Positions 16,254 to 24,657 of a stretch of 34,342 bases of DNA are shown here, in pieces. Source of the stretch: an uncultured Bacteroidota bacterium (GTDB lineage: Bacteria; Bacteroidota; Bacteroidia; Chitinophagales; Saprospiraceae); the NCBI GenBank assembly GCA_903836265.1, contig CAILQK010000061.1:1-34342 (forward strand). Direction: 5' to 3'. Both the position numbers and the translations under genes were made by a program. The notes below the pieces were generated by a model, which saw nothing but the letters and a program-made list of their open reading frames with translations, did no database searches and was not told the DNA's origin. Numbering within the stretch: position 1 is the stretch's first letter; each line of letters opens with the position of its first letter.

Positions 16254-17843
16254 ATGTCAGACGTTATTGAAATTGTATTGTTACCCTCTGAACAGCATGA
16301 CGAGGTGGTCATCCGGCGGAAAACTGCTCAGCAGACTGGTCTCCGTGCCGACCAGATTTCTCATATTGAAATTCTTAAAAGCTCTGTGGATGCCCGCTCA
16401 AGGCAGCCTGTTTTCAGGCTCAGAGCAGAGGTTTTTGGCCCCGGCGAGGTTTTCTCTCCGGAGCCGGCATTGCTGGATGGCTTCAGGCCAGTCAATTCCG
16501 GTGCACCGGCAGCAATTATTATTGGTGCCGGTCCTGCAGGATATTTCGCCGCTCTTGAATTGATTGAGTCGGGTATCAAGCCCATTGTACTTGACCGGGG
16601 CAGGGACGTACGTGCGCGCAGGCGAGATCTCAGGGCGATACAGCAGTTTGGCGAGGTAAACCCGCATTCCAATTACTGTTTCGGAGAGGGTGGGGCAGGT
16701 ACCTACTCCGATGGCAAGCTCTACACCCGGTCGGTCAAGCGGGGAAATATACAAAAAGCACTCAGACTGCTGGTCGAGCACGGTGCGAAATCTGATATAC
16801 TGACCGATGCACATCCACATATTGGCTCCAACAAATTGCCGGGTGTTGTTCAAAATATCAGAGAAACAATCCTTCATTATGGCGGAGAAGTACATTTTGA
16901 CCACTTCGTAACCGACCTGATTATCCGTGACGGACAAATCAGGGGCGCAGTTGCTGTACTGACTGACAAGGAAGACAATATTACACGAGAGTATCTTGGA
17001 GATGCCGTAATTTTGGCAACCGGGCACTCCGCCCGCGATATATACCGGCTGCTGCACGGTCGCGGTATAAGGATAGAAGCCAAACCGTTTGCCCTGGGGG
17101 TGAGAGTGGAGCATCCGCAGCCACTCATAGACAGCGTACAATATCGTCAGCCAGTCAGGGAAGAAGGCCTTCCTGCCGCGAGCTATAGTCTGGTGTGTCA
17201 GGTCTCGGGCAGAGGAGTTTTCTCGTTTTGTATGTGTCCCGGCGGACTGATTGTTCCGGCTGCTACTGCTCCCGGTGAACTGGTGGTGAACGGAATGAGC
17301 ATGAGCCGGCGTGATTCGCCTTTCGCCAATTCAGGAGTGGTTACATCTGTGGAAGTAGAAGACCTTCAGCCGTGGATGAAACACGGTCCGTTTGCAGCTA
17401 TGGAATTTCAGGCAGAAGTGGAAAGGAAAGTGTTTGGCGCGGGTGAAGGAGGACAGAAAGCTCCCGCCTTGCGCCTGACGGATTTTGTAAGAGGCAAAAT
17501 ATCGGCCAGTTTGCCCCGCACTTCCTATATACCCGGAATTTTTCCGGCACCCCTTGGGGAACTGCTCCCCGGTTTTGTTCACAACCGGCTGAGAGAGGGT
17601 CTGAGTGACTTTGGGCAACAGATGCGGGGGTATTACACAGAAGAAGCCATTGTGGTTGCTACAGAAAGCAGAACCAGCGCACCGGTCAGGATTCCGAGAG
17701 ATGCAGAAACGCTCATGCATCCGGAAGTGGAAAGACTTTTCCCCTGCGGGGAGGGAGCCGGTTACGCAGGAGGCATCATTTCTGCTGCAATGGACGGGCA
17801 GAATGTAGCCCGGGCCGTTGTTCGTGCGCTTTCAAATGCATAG
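16254..17843 (+). CDS. FAD-dependent oxidoreductase (COG2509-type)
   Basis: A 529-residue flavoprotein. An N-terminal domain of about 80 residues precedes the Rossmann dinucleotide site (IIIGAGPAGYFAAL). FGEGGAGTYSDGKLYTR, a hallmark of this COG2509-like group, follows. Later come LATGHSARDIY, the GVFSFCMCPGG loop, and the terminal FAD motif PCGEGAGYAGGIISAAMDGQN. The reaction is not established for most members; it is probably a soluble dehydrogenase. It is a single gene divergent from rsgA, ending 8 bp from the convergent small membrane protein gene. Family assignment is firm, substrate unknown. Confidence 0.9.
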   Translation: MSDVIEIVLLPSEQHDEVVIRRKTAQQTGLRADQISHIEILKSSVDARSRQPVFRLRAEVFGPGEVFSPEPALLDGFRPVNSGAPAAIIIGAGPAGYFAALELIESGIKPIVLDRGRDVRARRRDLRAIQQFGEVNPHSNYCFGEGGAGTYSDGKLYTRSVKRGNIQKALRLLVEHGAKSDILTDAHPHIGSNKLPGVVQNIRETILHYGGEVHFDHFVTDLIIRDGQIRGAVAVLTDKEDNITREYLGDAVILATGHSARDIYRLLHGRGIRIEAKPFALGVRVEHPQPLIDSVQYRQPVREEGLPAASYSLVCQVSGRGVFSFCMCPGGLIVPAATAPGELVVNGMSMSRRDSPFANSGVVTSVEVEDLQPWMKHGPFAAMEFQAEVERKVFGAGEGGQKAPALRLTDFVRGKISASLPRTSYIPGIFPAPLGELLPGFVHNRLREGLSDFGQQMRGYYTEEAIVVATESRTSAPVRIPRDAETLMHPEVERLFPCGEGAGYAGGIISAAMDGQNVARAVVRALSNA

Positions 17844-17851
17844 ATGCCTGT

Positions 17852-18172
17852 TTATTTCGGGATAGTTTTCAGCTGTCGGGCAATTTCCTCTTCCCTTACT
17901 TTTTTGATGGAGTCAACCAGCTCTTTCAGGTACTGCTTTTCATATTCGCGGCATACGCTGTCCATCTCTTTCCTGACATAAAGCAGCTGATTCGATACCG
18001 TGGTGTCTATTTCCAGTCTGGTTTCAGCGTCGAGGGGGCTGCCGGCAGGGCCGCATCCTCCCCAGATTACTGCTACCAGCACCAGTATGATACCGGTAGC
18101 AGTGAAAGGATATATTGAACACCACCATATTTCGGATGCGTTCAAACGGTTTCCGCAGGATTTCATAAACAT
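17852..18172 (-). CDS. Small single-pass membrane or lipid-anchored protein with a charged helical tail
   Basis: A 106-residue protein I do not recognise. One hydrophobic segment (about residues 22-42) ends in GGC, so it could be a signal anchor or, with an unusually long N-region, a lipoprotein with Cys near residue 40. The remainder is strongly charged and predicted helical (LLYVRKEMDSVCREYEKQYLKELVDSIKKVREEEIARQLK), a likely coiled coil. Starts at 18172 or 18166 are both ATG. It follows the TMTC-like gene by 18 bp on the same strand, so it is probably cotranscribed and may act with that membrane protein, which is inference. Confidence 0.7.
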   Translation of the reverse strand: MFMKSCGNRLNASEIWWCSIYPFTATGIILVLVAVIWGGCGPAGSPLDAETRLEIDTTVSNQLLYVRKEMDSVCREYEKQYLKELVDSIKKVREEEIARQLKTIPK

Positions 18173-18190
18173 TCCGGATCGCTGATAATA

Positions 18191-20131
18191 CTATTTTTGT
18201 GCATCGGCCCGCCGCTGCATCTCGGCAGATTTGGCGTTATCCCCCATCGCTTTATATACTTCGGCCATTGATTCCAGCAGACGAATATCTTCTGTCTGCC
18301 GATCTATTCCATACTGAAGAAACTTGACCGCTGTCTGGTAGTCTTTCTTTTTCTGGTAGAAGAACTCATATCCTGCGCGGTAGCAGAAAGCATTGTACTT
18401 GTCGGAATTGGATCCGTTCAGATAAACCATGTACTGGTCCAGGAATGAACGGAAATTGTTGTTGTAAGGTATTTTTTCAAGTACAGCCTCGAACTGGTGA
18501 AACAGTTTGTCCAGCTGATGATCCAGGTCAAATCGTGCGGCAGCTACAGCCGACTTCATAATCAGGGCTGCGCTGTAGTTCGGATTGATACGAAGGGCCT
18601 CATTGATGTGGTACTCCATGGTGTCCACCAGCATCTTTTTTTCCGCGTTGTCTTTGGTTATTTTGTACTTGTTGTCGTACAGTCCGGTAACGTAAAAGGT
18701 GTGTGACCGGCAGCTGTTGGGCGAAACCTTCACCGCAGCCGCATTGATTGTGAGCCCGTCCTGCCAGTCCGGGATACGCTTGATCACGACATAAGAGTAC
18801 ATACCCAGCATGCCGGCTGCAAGAATCATACCCAGTGGATAGGCGGCATCCTGTTTCTCTTTTAGCCATTCGGGCAACTTGCGGGCGAAGAACCAGCCGG
18901 CCACGAGGCTGAAGGCCACCGAGGGCATATAAAGAAATCGCTCATTCATAAAGGTACCCACCGAAACGAAAATATTGCTCACAATACTCAGGGTGAGCAG
19001 ATAGTACAGGATACTGTATGCAGGAATGGTATGCTTTTTCAGGTTCCTGAAAGCCCAGTAAGTCATTCCGGCATAACCTGCAAGCGAAAGGAGAGACTTC
19101 CACTCTGTCCATGTTACTTTGGGCACATGGTAGGGGTAATAGTCAATGGTGAGCGGATAGGGTACGAACAGCAACTTGATGTACCAGCCAAGCGTGAGGA
19201 AGATAGTGGCTGATTTTTCGGCAAAACTCATACCCAGAAAAGGCTCATTCATGATATCAGTTCCGGTTTTTCCGTGGTTCAGCATGTAACCGAGTGCCTG
19301 ATAGCGAATCAGTATAAACACAAATACGGAGAAAAGCAGTGGCAGTGCCGCCGAGAGGGCACGACTTCTTGAAACAGAAGTGAAACTGGCAACCGTCAGT
19401 GGTATCGCAGCCAAAAAAGTGATCGTGTTTTCCTTTGAAAGCATGCCCAGCAGCAGCAGAAAGGCAGATGTCCAGAGCCAGCCTGATTTGTTGGTGTCGA
19501 AATACTTCAGGGTGGCCCAGAGGGCGCCGAGCCCGCCCAGCAGGGCTATGATCTCGTCGCGTCCCTTGATGTTGGCAACACATTCAACATGCAGAGGTTG
19601 AAAAACGAACACAGAAGCAGCAATGAACGGCAGACTGAAAAACCAGCGACCTCCCTCGCCAATCGGGAAAAGTCCGAGAAGAATGCGATAAAGCAATATG
19701 CCTGTCAGACCGTACAGAATAATATTGATCGTGTGACTTACTGTTGTGTGCCCCGGGCCCATTATACCCACCTCAATGGCAAAGGTTGCCAGCGACAGCG
19801 GGCGATAACGACCGCCCTCCAGCAGAAATTTCTGTTCCTTGAAATAGCCCATGAAACTGTCAGCCGCAAATATTTTTCGCAGACCGGCGAATCCTTCCTG
19901 TACATAAGTATTTTTTGTGATAATAAGTTCATCATCAAGTACATAGCCGTAGTTGATGCCTATGGCGTACAGCGCAAAAGAAAAGGCCATCAGGCACAGT
20001 GCGGGCAACCAGTTGTCTTTCCAGAAGTTGCCGGAAAGGGTACTGGTAAGGGTCACGGCCGTGGTGGCTGACTTTCTGCCCGGGGCGGAAACAGAGGTAG
20101 CTTGAGTTGTCTTTTTGCTTTTTGCTGCCAT
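18191..20131 (-). CDS. TMTC-like multi-pass membrane glycosyltransferase (GT-C fold) with C-terminal TPRs
   Basis: A 646-residue membrane protein. After a basic, Ser/Thr-rich cytoplasmic start come about ten hydrophobic helices (residues 40-470). The first external loop carries the paired aspartates D66-D67 (YVLDDELIITKN). Further landmarks are GRYRPLSLATFA and FQPLHVECVANIKGRDEI. This layout matches TMTC / PMT-related O-mannosyltransferase-like proteins, which use a lipid-linked sugar. The C-terminal 170 residues are helical TPR-like repeats (residues about 480-640), as in TMTCs. The likely role is transfer of a sugar to exported proteins; donor and acceptor are unknown. An exact -7 element lies 20 bp upstream, and a small membrane protein gene follows in the same operon. 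Confidence 0.85.
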   Translation of the reverse strand: MAAKSKKTTQATSVSAPGRKSATTAVTLTSTLSGNFWKDNWLPALCLMAFSFALYAIGINYGYVLDDELIITKNTYVQEGFAGLRKIFAADSFMGYFKEQKFLLEGGRYRPLSLATFAIEVGIMGPGHTTVSHTINIILYGLTGILLYRILLGLFPIGEGGRWFFSLPFIAASVFVFQPLHVECVANIKGRDEIIALLGGLGALWATLKYFDTNKSGWLWTSAFLLLLGMLSKENTITFLAAIPLTVASFTSVSRSRALSAALPLLFSVFVFILIRYQALGYMLNHGKTGTDIMNEPFLGMSFAEKSATIFLTLGWYIKLLFVPYPLTIDYYPYHVPKVTWTEWKSLLSLAGYAGMTYWAFRNLKKHTIPAYSILYYLLTLSIVSNIFVSVGTFMNERFLYMPSVAFSLVAGWFFARKLPEWLKEKQDAAYPLGMILAAGMLGMYSYVVIKRIPDWQDGLTINAAAVKVSPNSCRSHTFYVTGLYDNKYKITKDNAEKKMLVDTMEYHINEALRINPNYSAALIMKSAVAAARFDLDHQLDKLFHQFEAVLEKIPYNNNFRSFLDQYMVYLNGSNSDKYNAFCYRAGYEFFYQKKKDYQTAVKFLQYGIDRQTEDIRLLESMAEVYKAMGDNAKSAEMQRRADAQK

Positions 20132-20151
20132 ATTTCAGAAAATTAATGCCG

Positions 20152-20159
20152 CAAAAGTA
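20152..20159 (-). promoter_or_regulatory. -7 promoter element (TACTTTTG) of the TMTC-like operon
   Basis: Exact minus-strand TAnnTTTG, 20 bp from the start codon; no clear -33 box. Confidence 0.6.
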
Positions 20160-20265
20160 GTCAGAACATATGCTTTTTCGGGCATTTCATTAAAAAATAG
20201 CAACCATAGGTGATTGTCATCTGTTTTAATGACTTTACAACCCTGATTTATCGGGCACGGTAACC

Positions 20266-20273
20266 GAACTTTG
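20266..20273 (+). promoter_or_regulatory. Possible -7 element (GAACTTTG) of the DAHP synthase gene
   Basis: One mismatch from TAnnTTTG, 19 bp before the ATG at 20293. Distance fits the short leaders seen nearby, but there is no convincing -33 box. Confidence 0.35.
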
Positions 20274-20292
20274 CCCCTTCAATGCCTTATAC

Positions 20293-21360
20293 ATGCAGTT
20301 TAAACCCATTTTTGAATCCGTTGGGCGGCCCGTACTCATTGCAGGTCCCTGTTCGGCTGAAACGGAAGAACAGGTCATTTCTGCTGCCCATGCACTGAAA
20401 GATCACAATATCTCTCTTTTCAGGGCGGGTATATGGAAACCCCGTACTCGTCCGGGCGCGTTCGAGGGCATTGGCGCCCCCGGTCTTTCGTGGCTCGAAC
20501 GTGTCAAATCTGAAACTGGTCTGCCGGTAACAACTGAGGTGGCAACGGCCCAGCACGTCAACGATTGCCTGCGTCACAATATTGACGTATTATGGATTGG
20601 CGCCAGAACCACTGTCAATCCTTTCTCTGTACAGGAAATCGCCGATGCACTTGCAGGCACCGATACGCCTGTTATTGTAAAAAATCCTGTTAATCCGGAT
20701 TATAAGCTCTGGATTGGTGCCATCGAGCGCCTCTACAAAGCCGGAACAAGAAGGATAGCTGCCATCCACCGCGGATTCTCCACCTATGGCGATTGCAAAT
20801 ACAGGAATTTGCCCCGATGGCAGATGGCTATTGATCTGATGCAGGAGTTTCCCGGACTGGAGGTTATTTGTGATATTTCACATATCTGCGGCAGACGAGA
20901 TATTCTTGCGGAAACAGCACAGAAAGCCTTTGATTTGCACTTTGACGGACTGATGGTGGAGGTGCACCCCGACCCCGACAATGCCTGGAGTGATGCTGCC
21001 CAGCAGATTACGCCGATCCAGTTTGCCATGATGATTTCATCCCTGAAACGTCGGCAGACAAGTTCTGATGATCCGTCCTATCTGGCATTTATGGACTCGC
21101 TTCGCCGGCAGATTGACGAACTGGACGAAGAAATTATTCAGTTAATCGCACGCAGGATGAAACTGGTCCGTGACATTGGACACGCCAAGAAAGACAAAAA
21201 CATTGCCATTTATCAGCCTGAACGCTGGCGTGCACTCGCGGATGCCTGTCGTCAGCGCGCTGAAAAGAGTGAGCTGAGCCACGAGTTCGTGGCGCTGTTT
21301 CTGGAGGCGATTCACCAGGAAGGCATCAGCCAGCAGGAGAAAATCATTATTCAGAACTGA
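20293..21360 (+). CDS. Bifunctional 3-deoxy-7-phosphoheptulonate synthase / chorismate mutase
   Basis: A 355-residue fusion acting at the first and the branch-point steps of aromatic amino acid synthesis. Residues 1-262 are a class I-beta (KDO8P synthase-like) DAHP synthase: LIAGPCSAET, KPRTRPGAFEG, WIGARTTVNPF, VIVKNPVNPD, AAIHRGFSTYG, and metal-site DISHICGRRD and MVEVHPDPDNA. Residues about 265-355 are an AroQ-type chorismate mutase (DSLRRQIDELDEEIIQLIARRMKLVRDIG, with K in IGHAKKDKNI). This order, synthase then mutase, is common in Bacteroidota and opposite to the Bacillus fusion. The mutase part probably supplies feedback control. It overlaps the convergent hemC-like gene by 10 bp. Confidence 0.95.
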   Translation: MQFKPIFESVGRPVLIAGPCSAETEEQVISAAHALKDHNISLFRAGIWKPRTRPGAFEGIGAPGLSWLERVKSETGLPVTTEVATAQHVNDCLRHNIDVLWIGARTTVNPFSVQEIADALAGTDTPVIVKNPVNPDYKLWIGAIERLYKAGTRRIAAIHRGFSTYGDCKYRNLPRWQMAIDLMQEFPGLEVICDISHICGRRDILAETAQKAFDLHFDGLMVEVHPDPDNAWSDAAQQITPIQFAMMISSLKRRQTSSDDPSYLAFMDSLRRQIDELDEEIIQLIARRMKLVRDIGHAKKDKNIAIYQPERWRALADACRQRAEKSELSHEFVALFLEAIHQEGISQQEKIIIQN

Positions 21361-22154
21361 CCGTAAATTTTTTTGGCCAGCTCTCCGGCCAGTCCGGCGT
21401 GTGTGCCTGATGAAATTCTGGCTCTGCGTACTTCTTCGTCAGTTGCGAAAACTGCACTCGCATGATAGTAACCATTGTCGTCGCGTACGCACAGCACTCC
21501 TGTATTTTTACGATGTATTTCATGCGCTTTGAGCACACTCCGCTCAACATTGGTGCAAACCGATACCTCACTGCGGTGTATCGTCCGCAGCTTCCGGCGC
21601 GTTTCCATGTCGTCGCGGAGACATACAATGGCCAACACTCCCGAACCAGGTTCTGGTGGAAATTCAAACGGGTTGAGGGATATTTTCCTGAAATTTGAAA
21701 TGTCGGGTAATGCGGAAACTGAGTCTTCCGGAATACAGAATGCATCACTGTCGGGCACTTCGGATATATTTTTCCCGGATTCAGTCCTGATAAATTCAAG
21801 ATCCGGGCGAATTTCTCTCAGAAGTGCCGTGAACAGCACTGAATCAACAGATACCCTGCCACCTTTTCTGACTTTGAGAATCTGCGTCGCGTCGATGCTT
21901 TCGTTCCTTGCAAGCAGACAATACCCGGGTGCAATACGGTCAGCAAGCGCTGCTATGGTCATGTCTGTCTGTTCAAAAAACGGAGCTTCAGCAAGCGGCA
22001 TCATAACTGTATGTACATCGCCACGGCGAAGTGCACCGGCATAGTCCTGGGCTTCAGACAAGGTGATTATTTCCGATTCCAGGTCGTTTCTCTCAAAAAA
22101 ATGGCGAATCCTTTCAGTATATCTGTTGTCGGCAACTCCTGTCTTCAGTTTCAT
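21351..22154 (-). CDS. Divergent hydroxymethylbilane synthase (HemC)-like protein lacking catalytic motifs
   Basis: A 267-residue protein that aligns by eye with HemC along its length: KLKTG at the N-terminus, the ADRIAPGYCLLAR strand, LREIRPDLEFI (compare LRPDLE in HemC), PFEFPPEPGSGVLAIVC (compare LPAPGQGALAIEC), and TIHRSEVSVCTNVERSVLKAH (compare AERAFLR). The functional motifs are gone. HSLKD with the catalytic Asp is replaced by MPLAEAP, the SSLRR arginines by VDSVLF, RGN by TESGKN, and the GGC loop that carries the dipyrromethane cofactor by HRKNT. It therefore should not make hydroxymethylbilane. The ATG at 22154 lies 10 bp after the hutU stop; an earlier start at 22199 would overlap hutU. 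It is an intact open frame, probably cotranscribed with hutU. Function unknown. Confidence 0.72.
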   Translation of the reverse strand: MKLKTGVADNRYTERIRHFFERNDLESEIITLSEAQDYAGALRRGDVHTVMMPLAEAPFFEQTDMTIAALADRIAPGYCLLARNESIDATQILKVRKGGRVSVDSVLFTALLREIRPDLEFIRTESGKNISEVPDSDAFCIPEDSVSALPDISNFRKISLNPFEFPPEPGSGVLAIVCLRDDMETRRKLRTIHRSEVSVCTNVERSVLKAHEIHRKNTGVLCVRDDNGYYHASAVFATDEEVRRARISSGTHAGLAGELAKKIYGQF

Positions 22155-22164
22155 TCCTTTATGT

Positions 22165-24225
22165 TTACCGGTTTTCTGTTGATTTGAGCGCCTGGACAAC
22201 TATTTCGTCTTCAGCCAGGGCGGGTACTGTAACCCGGAGGTCAGGGTACTGGTCCATGGCCCGCTGAATGGTACTCATTGCGTGCGGATTGCGCGCCCAG
22301 GCGCGTCTGGCTATACCATTGTTTACATCCCAGAAAAGCATGTTCTGAAGCCGTCGGTCTGCATCGTCGGATCCGTCGAGTACCATACCAAAACCTCCAT
22401 TCATTACTTCACCCCAGCCAACACCGCCGCCGTTGTGCAAACTGACCCATGTGGCACCCCTGAAGGAGTCGCCAATCACATTGTGAACTGCCATATCTGC
22501 TGTGAATCGGGATCCATCGTAGATATTGGCTGTTTCGCGGTACGGCGAATCGGTACCACTGACATCGTGGTGATCGCGACCGAGCACTACCGGTCCCCGG
22601 AGTTGCCCTGATTTTATGGCATTATTGAACGCCCTGCTTATCAGTATTCTTCCCTCCGAATCAGCGTACAGTATCCTTGACAAAGAACCGACTACTGGAA
22701 GATTCACCCGGGCGCTTCGAATCCAGTTCAGGTTATCGGTGATCTGCCCCTGTATTTCCGGAGGAGCGTCTTTCAGCATCTGTTCCAGTACGTCTCCTGC
22801 TATCCTGTCGGTTATTCGCAGATCTTCGGGATCGCCGGAGCAGCACACCCAACGGAACGGGCCAAATCCGTAATCGAAGCACAGCGGCCCCATGATATCC
22901 TCTACATAGGAAGGGTATCTGAAGGGGCTGTCGCTTCCGGACAGACTGATTTCTCCGGGTTTCCGGAAAACATCAGCACCTGCATCACCTGCCTCTTTCA
23001 GAAATGCATTCCCGTAATCCCAGAAATACATTCCGCGAGCCGTCATGGTGTTGATGGCCTCCACATGCCGTCTCAATGTAGAGCCCACCTCTTCCAGAAA
23101 CTTTTTCTTGTCGGTGTTCAGCAGGTGTTTGGCCTCTTCAAAGGTGTAGCCAGCCGGGCAATAACCCATGTCATTGATATTATGGCAGCTGGTTTGATCC
23201 GAGCCGAGCTCGATCAGGACATTGTCGCGTACGAATCGCTCCCACAATTCGACGATATTTCCGTGGTAAACCAGTGCAACAGGTTTTTTTTGAGCACGGG
23301 CTGATTCTATGGCAGTTACCAGTTTTCCTGCATCCTGATAAACATTCTCCGCTTTTATGTAGCCGTCTGCAAGTCTCTGCCTGATCATATCGGCGTCCGT
23401 TTCCGCGATAACACCGACACACCCTGTAATGACAGCGGCTACCGCCTGAGCTCCACTCATGCCGCCCAGTCCGGAAGTAACAAAAACACGGCCCGCCAGA
23501 CTGTCGCCGAGTCCCATCTTTCGCCCGGCATTCAGCAGCGTAATGGTGGTTCCGTGAACAATACCCTGCGGACCGATGTACATAAAGGATCCGGCTGTCA
23601 TTTGACCATACTGGGTTACCCCCATGGCATTATACCTGTTCCAGTCGTTTTTAGCCGAATAGTTTGGTATCATCATCCCGTTGGTTACTACCACCCTTGG
23701 TGCTTCCGGATGGCTCGGAAACAGGCCCATTGGGTGCCCGGAGTACAGTACAAGTGTCTGATTTTCAGTCATTTCAGACAGATACTTCATCGTCAGCAGA
23801 TACTGGGCCCAATTCTGAAAAACTGCGCCATTACCTCCGTAGGTAATCAGCTCGTGCGGGTACTTGGCTACTTTGGGGTCAAGATTGTTCTGAATCATCA
23901 GCATGACAGCAGCAGCCTGCGGTGTCTTTGCCGGATAGTCTGCAATTCCGCGCGCATGCATGGGATAGTCGGGCCGGAATCGGTACATGTATATTCGGCC
24001 GTATTTTTTCAGTTCTTCTGCGAACTCCGGTGCGAGCGTGGGATGCCATGCTGCCGGGAAGTACCTGAGTGCATTTTTTAATGCCAGAATTTTATCTCTT
24101 TCAGACAAAACACCTTCGATCACGCGCCTGGGCGCGTGTGCTGCCGAGTCGTCGAGTGGCCGGGCATCCGGAAGTACTGATGGAATTCCGGCGGTTATCT
24201 GTGATTGAAACGTGGTCAGGGACAT
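22165..24225 (-). CDS. hutU: Urocanate hydratase
   Basis: A 686-residue NAD-dependent enzyme converting urocanate to imidazolone propionate in histidine breakdown. Landmarks: YGGNGAVFQNWAQYLLTM, YSGHPMGLFPSHPEAPR, the NAD loop VTSGLGGMSGAQ, GSDQTSCHNINDMGYCPAGY, FDYGFGPFRWVCCSGDPEDL, VLGRDHHDVSGTDSPYRET, and LHNGGGVGWGEVMNGGFGMVLDG. It is longer than the roughly 550-residue proteobacterial enzyme, as is usual for the Bacteroidota form. The ATG at 24225 was chosen because the -7 element at 24244-24251 places transcription start at about 24237; the ATG at 24234 would leave almost no leader. No hutH, hutI or other histidine-degradation gene is adjacent; a hemC-like gene follows 10 bp downstream. 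Confidence 0.96.
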   Translation of the reverse strand: MSLTTFQSQITAGIPSVLPDARPLDDSAAHAPRRVIEGVLSERDKILALKNALRYFPAAWHPTLAPEFAEELKKYGRIYMYRFRPDYPMHARGIADYPAKTPQAAAVMLMIQNNLDPKVAKYPHELITYGGNGAVFQNWAQYLLTMKYLSEMTENQTLVLYSGHPMGLFPSHPEAPRVVVTNGMMIPNYSAKNDWNRYNAMGVTQYGQMTAGSFMYIGPQGIVHGTTITLLNAGRKMGLGDSLAGRVFVTSGLGGMSGAQAVAAVITGCVGVIAETDADMIRQRLADGYIKAENVYQDAGKLVTAIESARAQKKPVALVYHGNIVELWERFVRDNVLIELGSDQTSCHNINDMGYCPAGYTFEEAKHLLNTDKKKFLEEVGSTLRRHVEAINTMTARGMYFWDYGNAFLKEAGDAGADVFRKPGEISLSGSDSPFRYPSYVEDIMGPLCFDYGFGPFRWVCCSGDPEDLRITDRIAGDVLEQMLKDAPPEIQGQITDNLNWIRSARVNLPVVGSLSRILYADSEGRILISRAFNNAIKSGQLRGPVVLGRDHHDVSGTDSPYRETANIYDGSRFTADMAVHNVIGDSFRGATWVSLHNGGGVGWGEVMNGGFGMVLDGSDDADRRLQNMLFWDVNNGIARRAWARNPHAMSTIQRAMDQYPDLRVTVPALAEDEIVVQALKSTENR

Positions 24226-24243
24226 TGGTTGCATATTTGACTG

Positions 24244-24251
24244 CAAAAGTA
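24244..24251 (-). promoter_or_regulatory. -7 promoter element (TACTTTTG) of hutU
   Basis: Exact minus-strand TAnnTTTG, 18 bp from the chosen ATG; it decides between the two candidate starts. The -33 box is unclear. Confidence 0.6.
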
Positions 24252-24293
24252 CGCTGAAAGCTGTGATATGGGTGAGAATCAAACGGCCAATAT

Positions 24294-24305
24294 TGTTATG
24301 TAACA
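24294..24305. promoter_or_regulatory. Palindrome TGTTATGTAACA upstream of hutU
   Basis: A 5-2-5 inverted repeat about 45-55 bp upstream of the hutU -7 element and about 40 bp before the likely promoter of the divergent small gene. It could be a transcription-factor site, but it is short and A/T-rich. Confidence 0.3.
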
Positions 24306-24377
24306 TTCGTCACCATTTATACATATCTGTGTACACCAATTTTGAGCCATCATTTCAATTCAGAAAATTACTTCAAA

Positions 24378-24626
24378 ATGGCAAACCAGATTACTGCCAC
24401 ACTTTTCTCCGGATGGCATTTAACTCGTATTTTTCGTGCGGGTATTGCCGTAATGGCATGCTCGGAGGCATGGCGTACAGGAGATTCACTTTTGCTCGGA
24501 ATGGGAGGTGTTCTGGCACTGCAGGCGCTCTTCAACACGGGATGCTGCGGCGCGGCAGGGTGTGCGGTGCCAGGTAAAAATATGGAGGGAAGATCAGATG
24601 CCGTTACCTTTGAAGAGGTGAAGTAA
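24378..24626 (+). CDS. Small Cys-rich membrane protein, DUF2892 / YgaP-TM-like
   Basis: An 82-residue protein with two hydrophobic helices (about residues 14-30 and 37-53) followed by the motif NTGCCGAAGCAVP and a short acidic tail. The arrangement of a GW(H)LTRIFR start, paired helices and a C-terminal NTGCCG..GC cluster resembles small DUF2892-like proteins found in many Bacteroidota. The cysteines suggest metal or redox chemistry at the inner membrane, which is not proven. The ATG at 24378 was chosen (MANQITATLF); an in-frame ATG at 24342 sits inside the likely -7 element CAATTTTG (24337-24344). It is a single gene divergent from hutU. Confidence 0.7.
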   Translation: MANQITATLFSGWHLTRIFRAGIAVMACSEAWRTGDSLLLGMGGVLALQALFNTGCCGAAGCAVPGKNMEGRSDAVTFEEVK

Positions 24627-24657
24627 ACGGGTAATACCGGAGGAACGGCAGTTTCGC

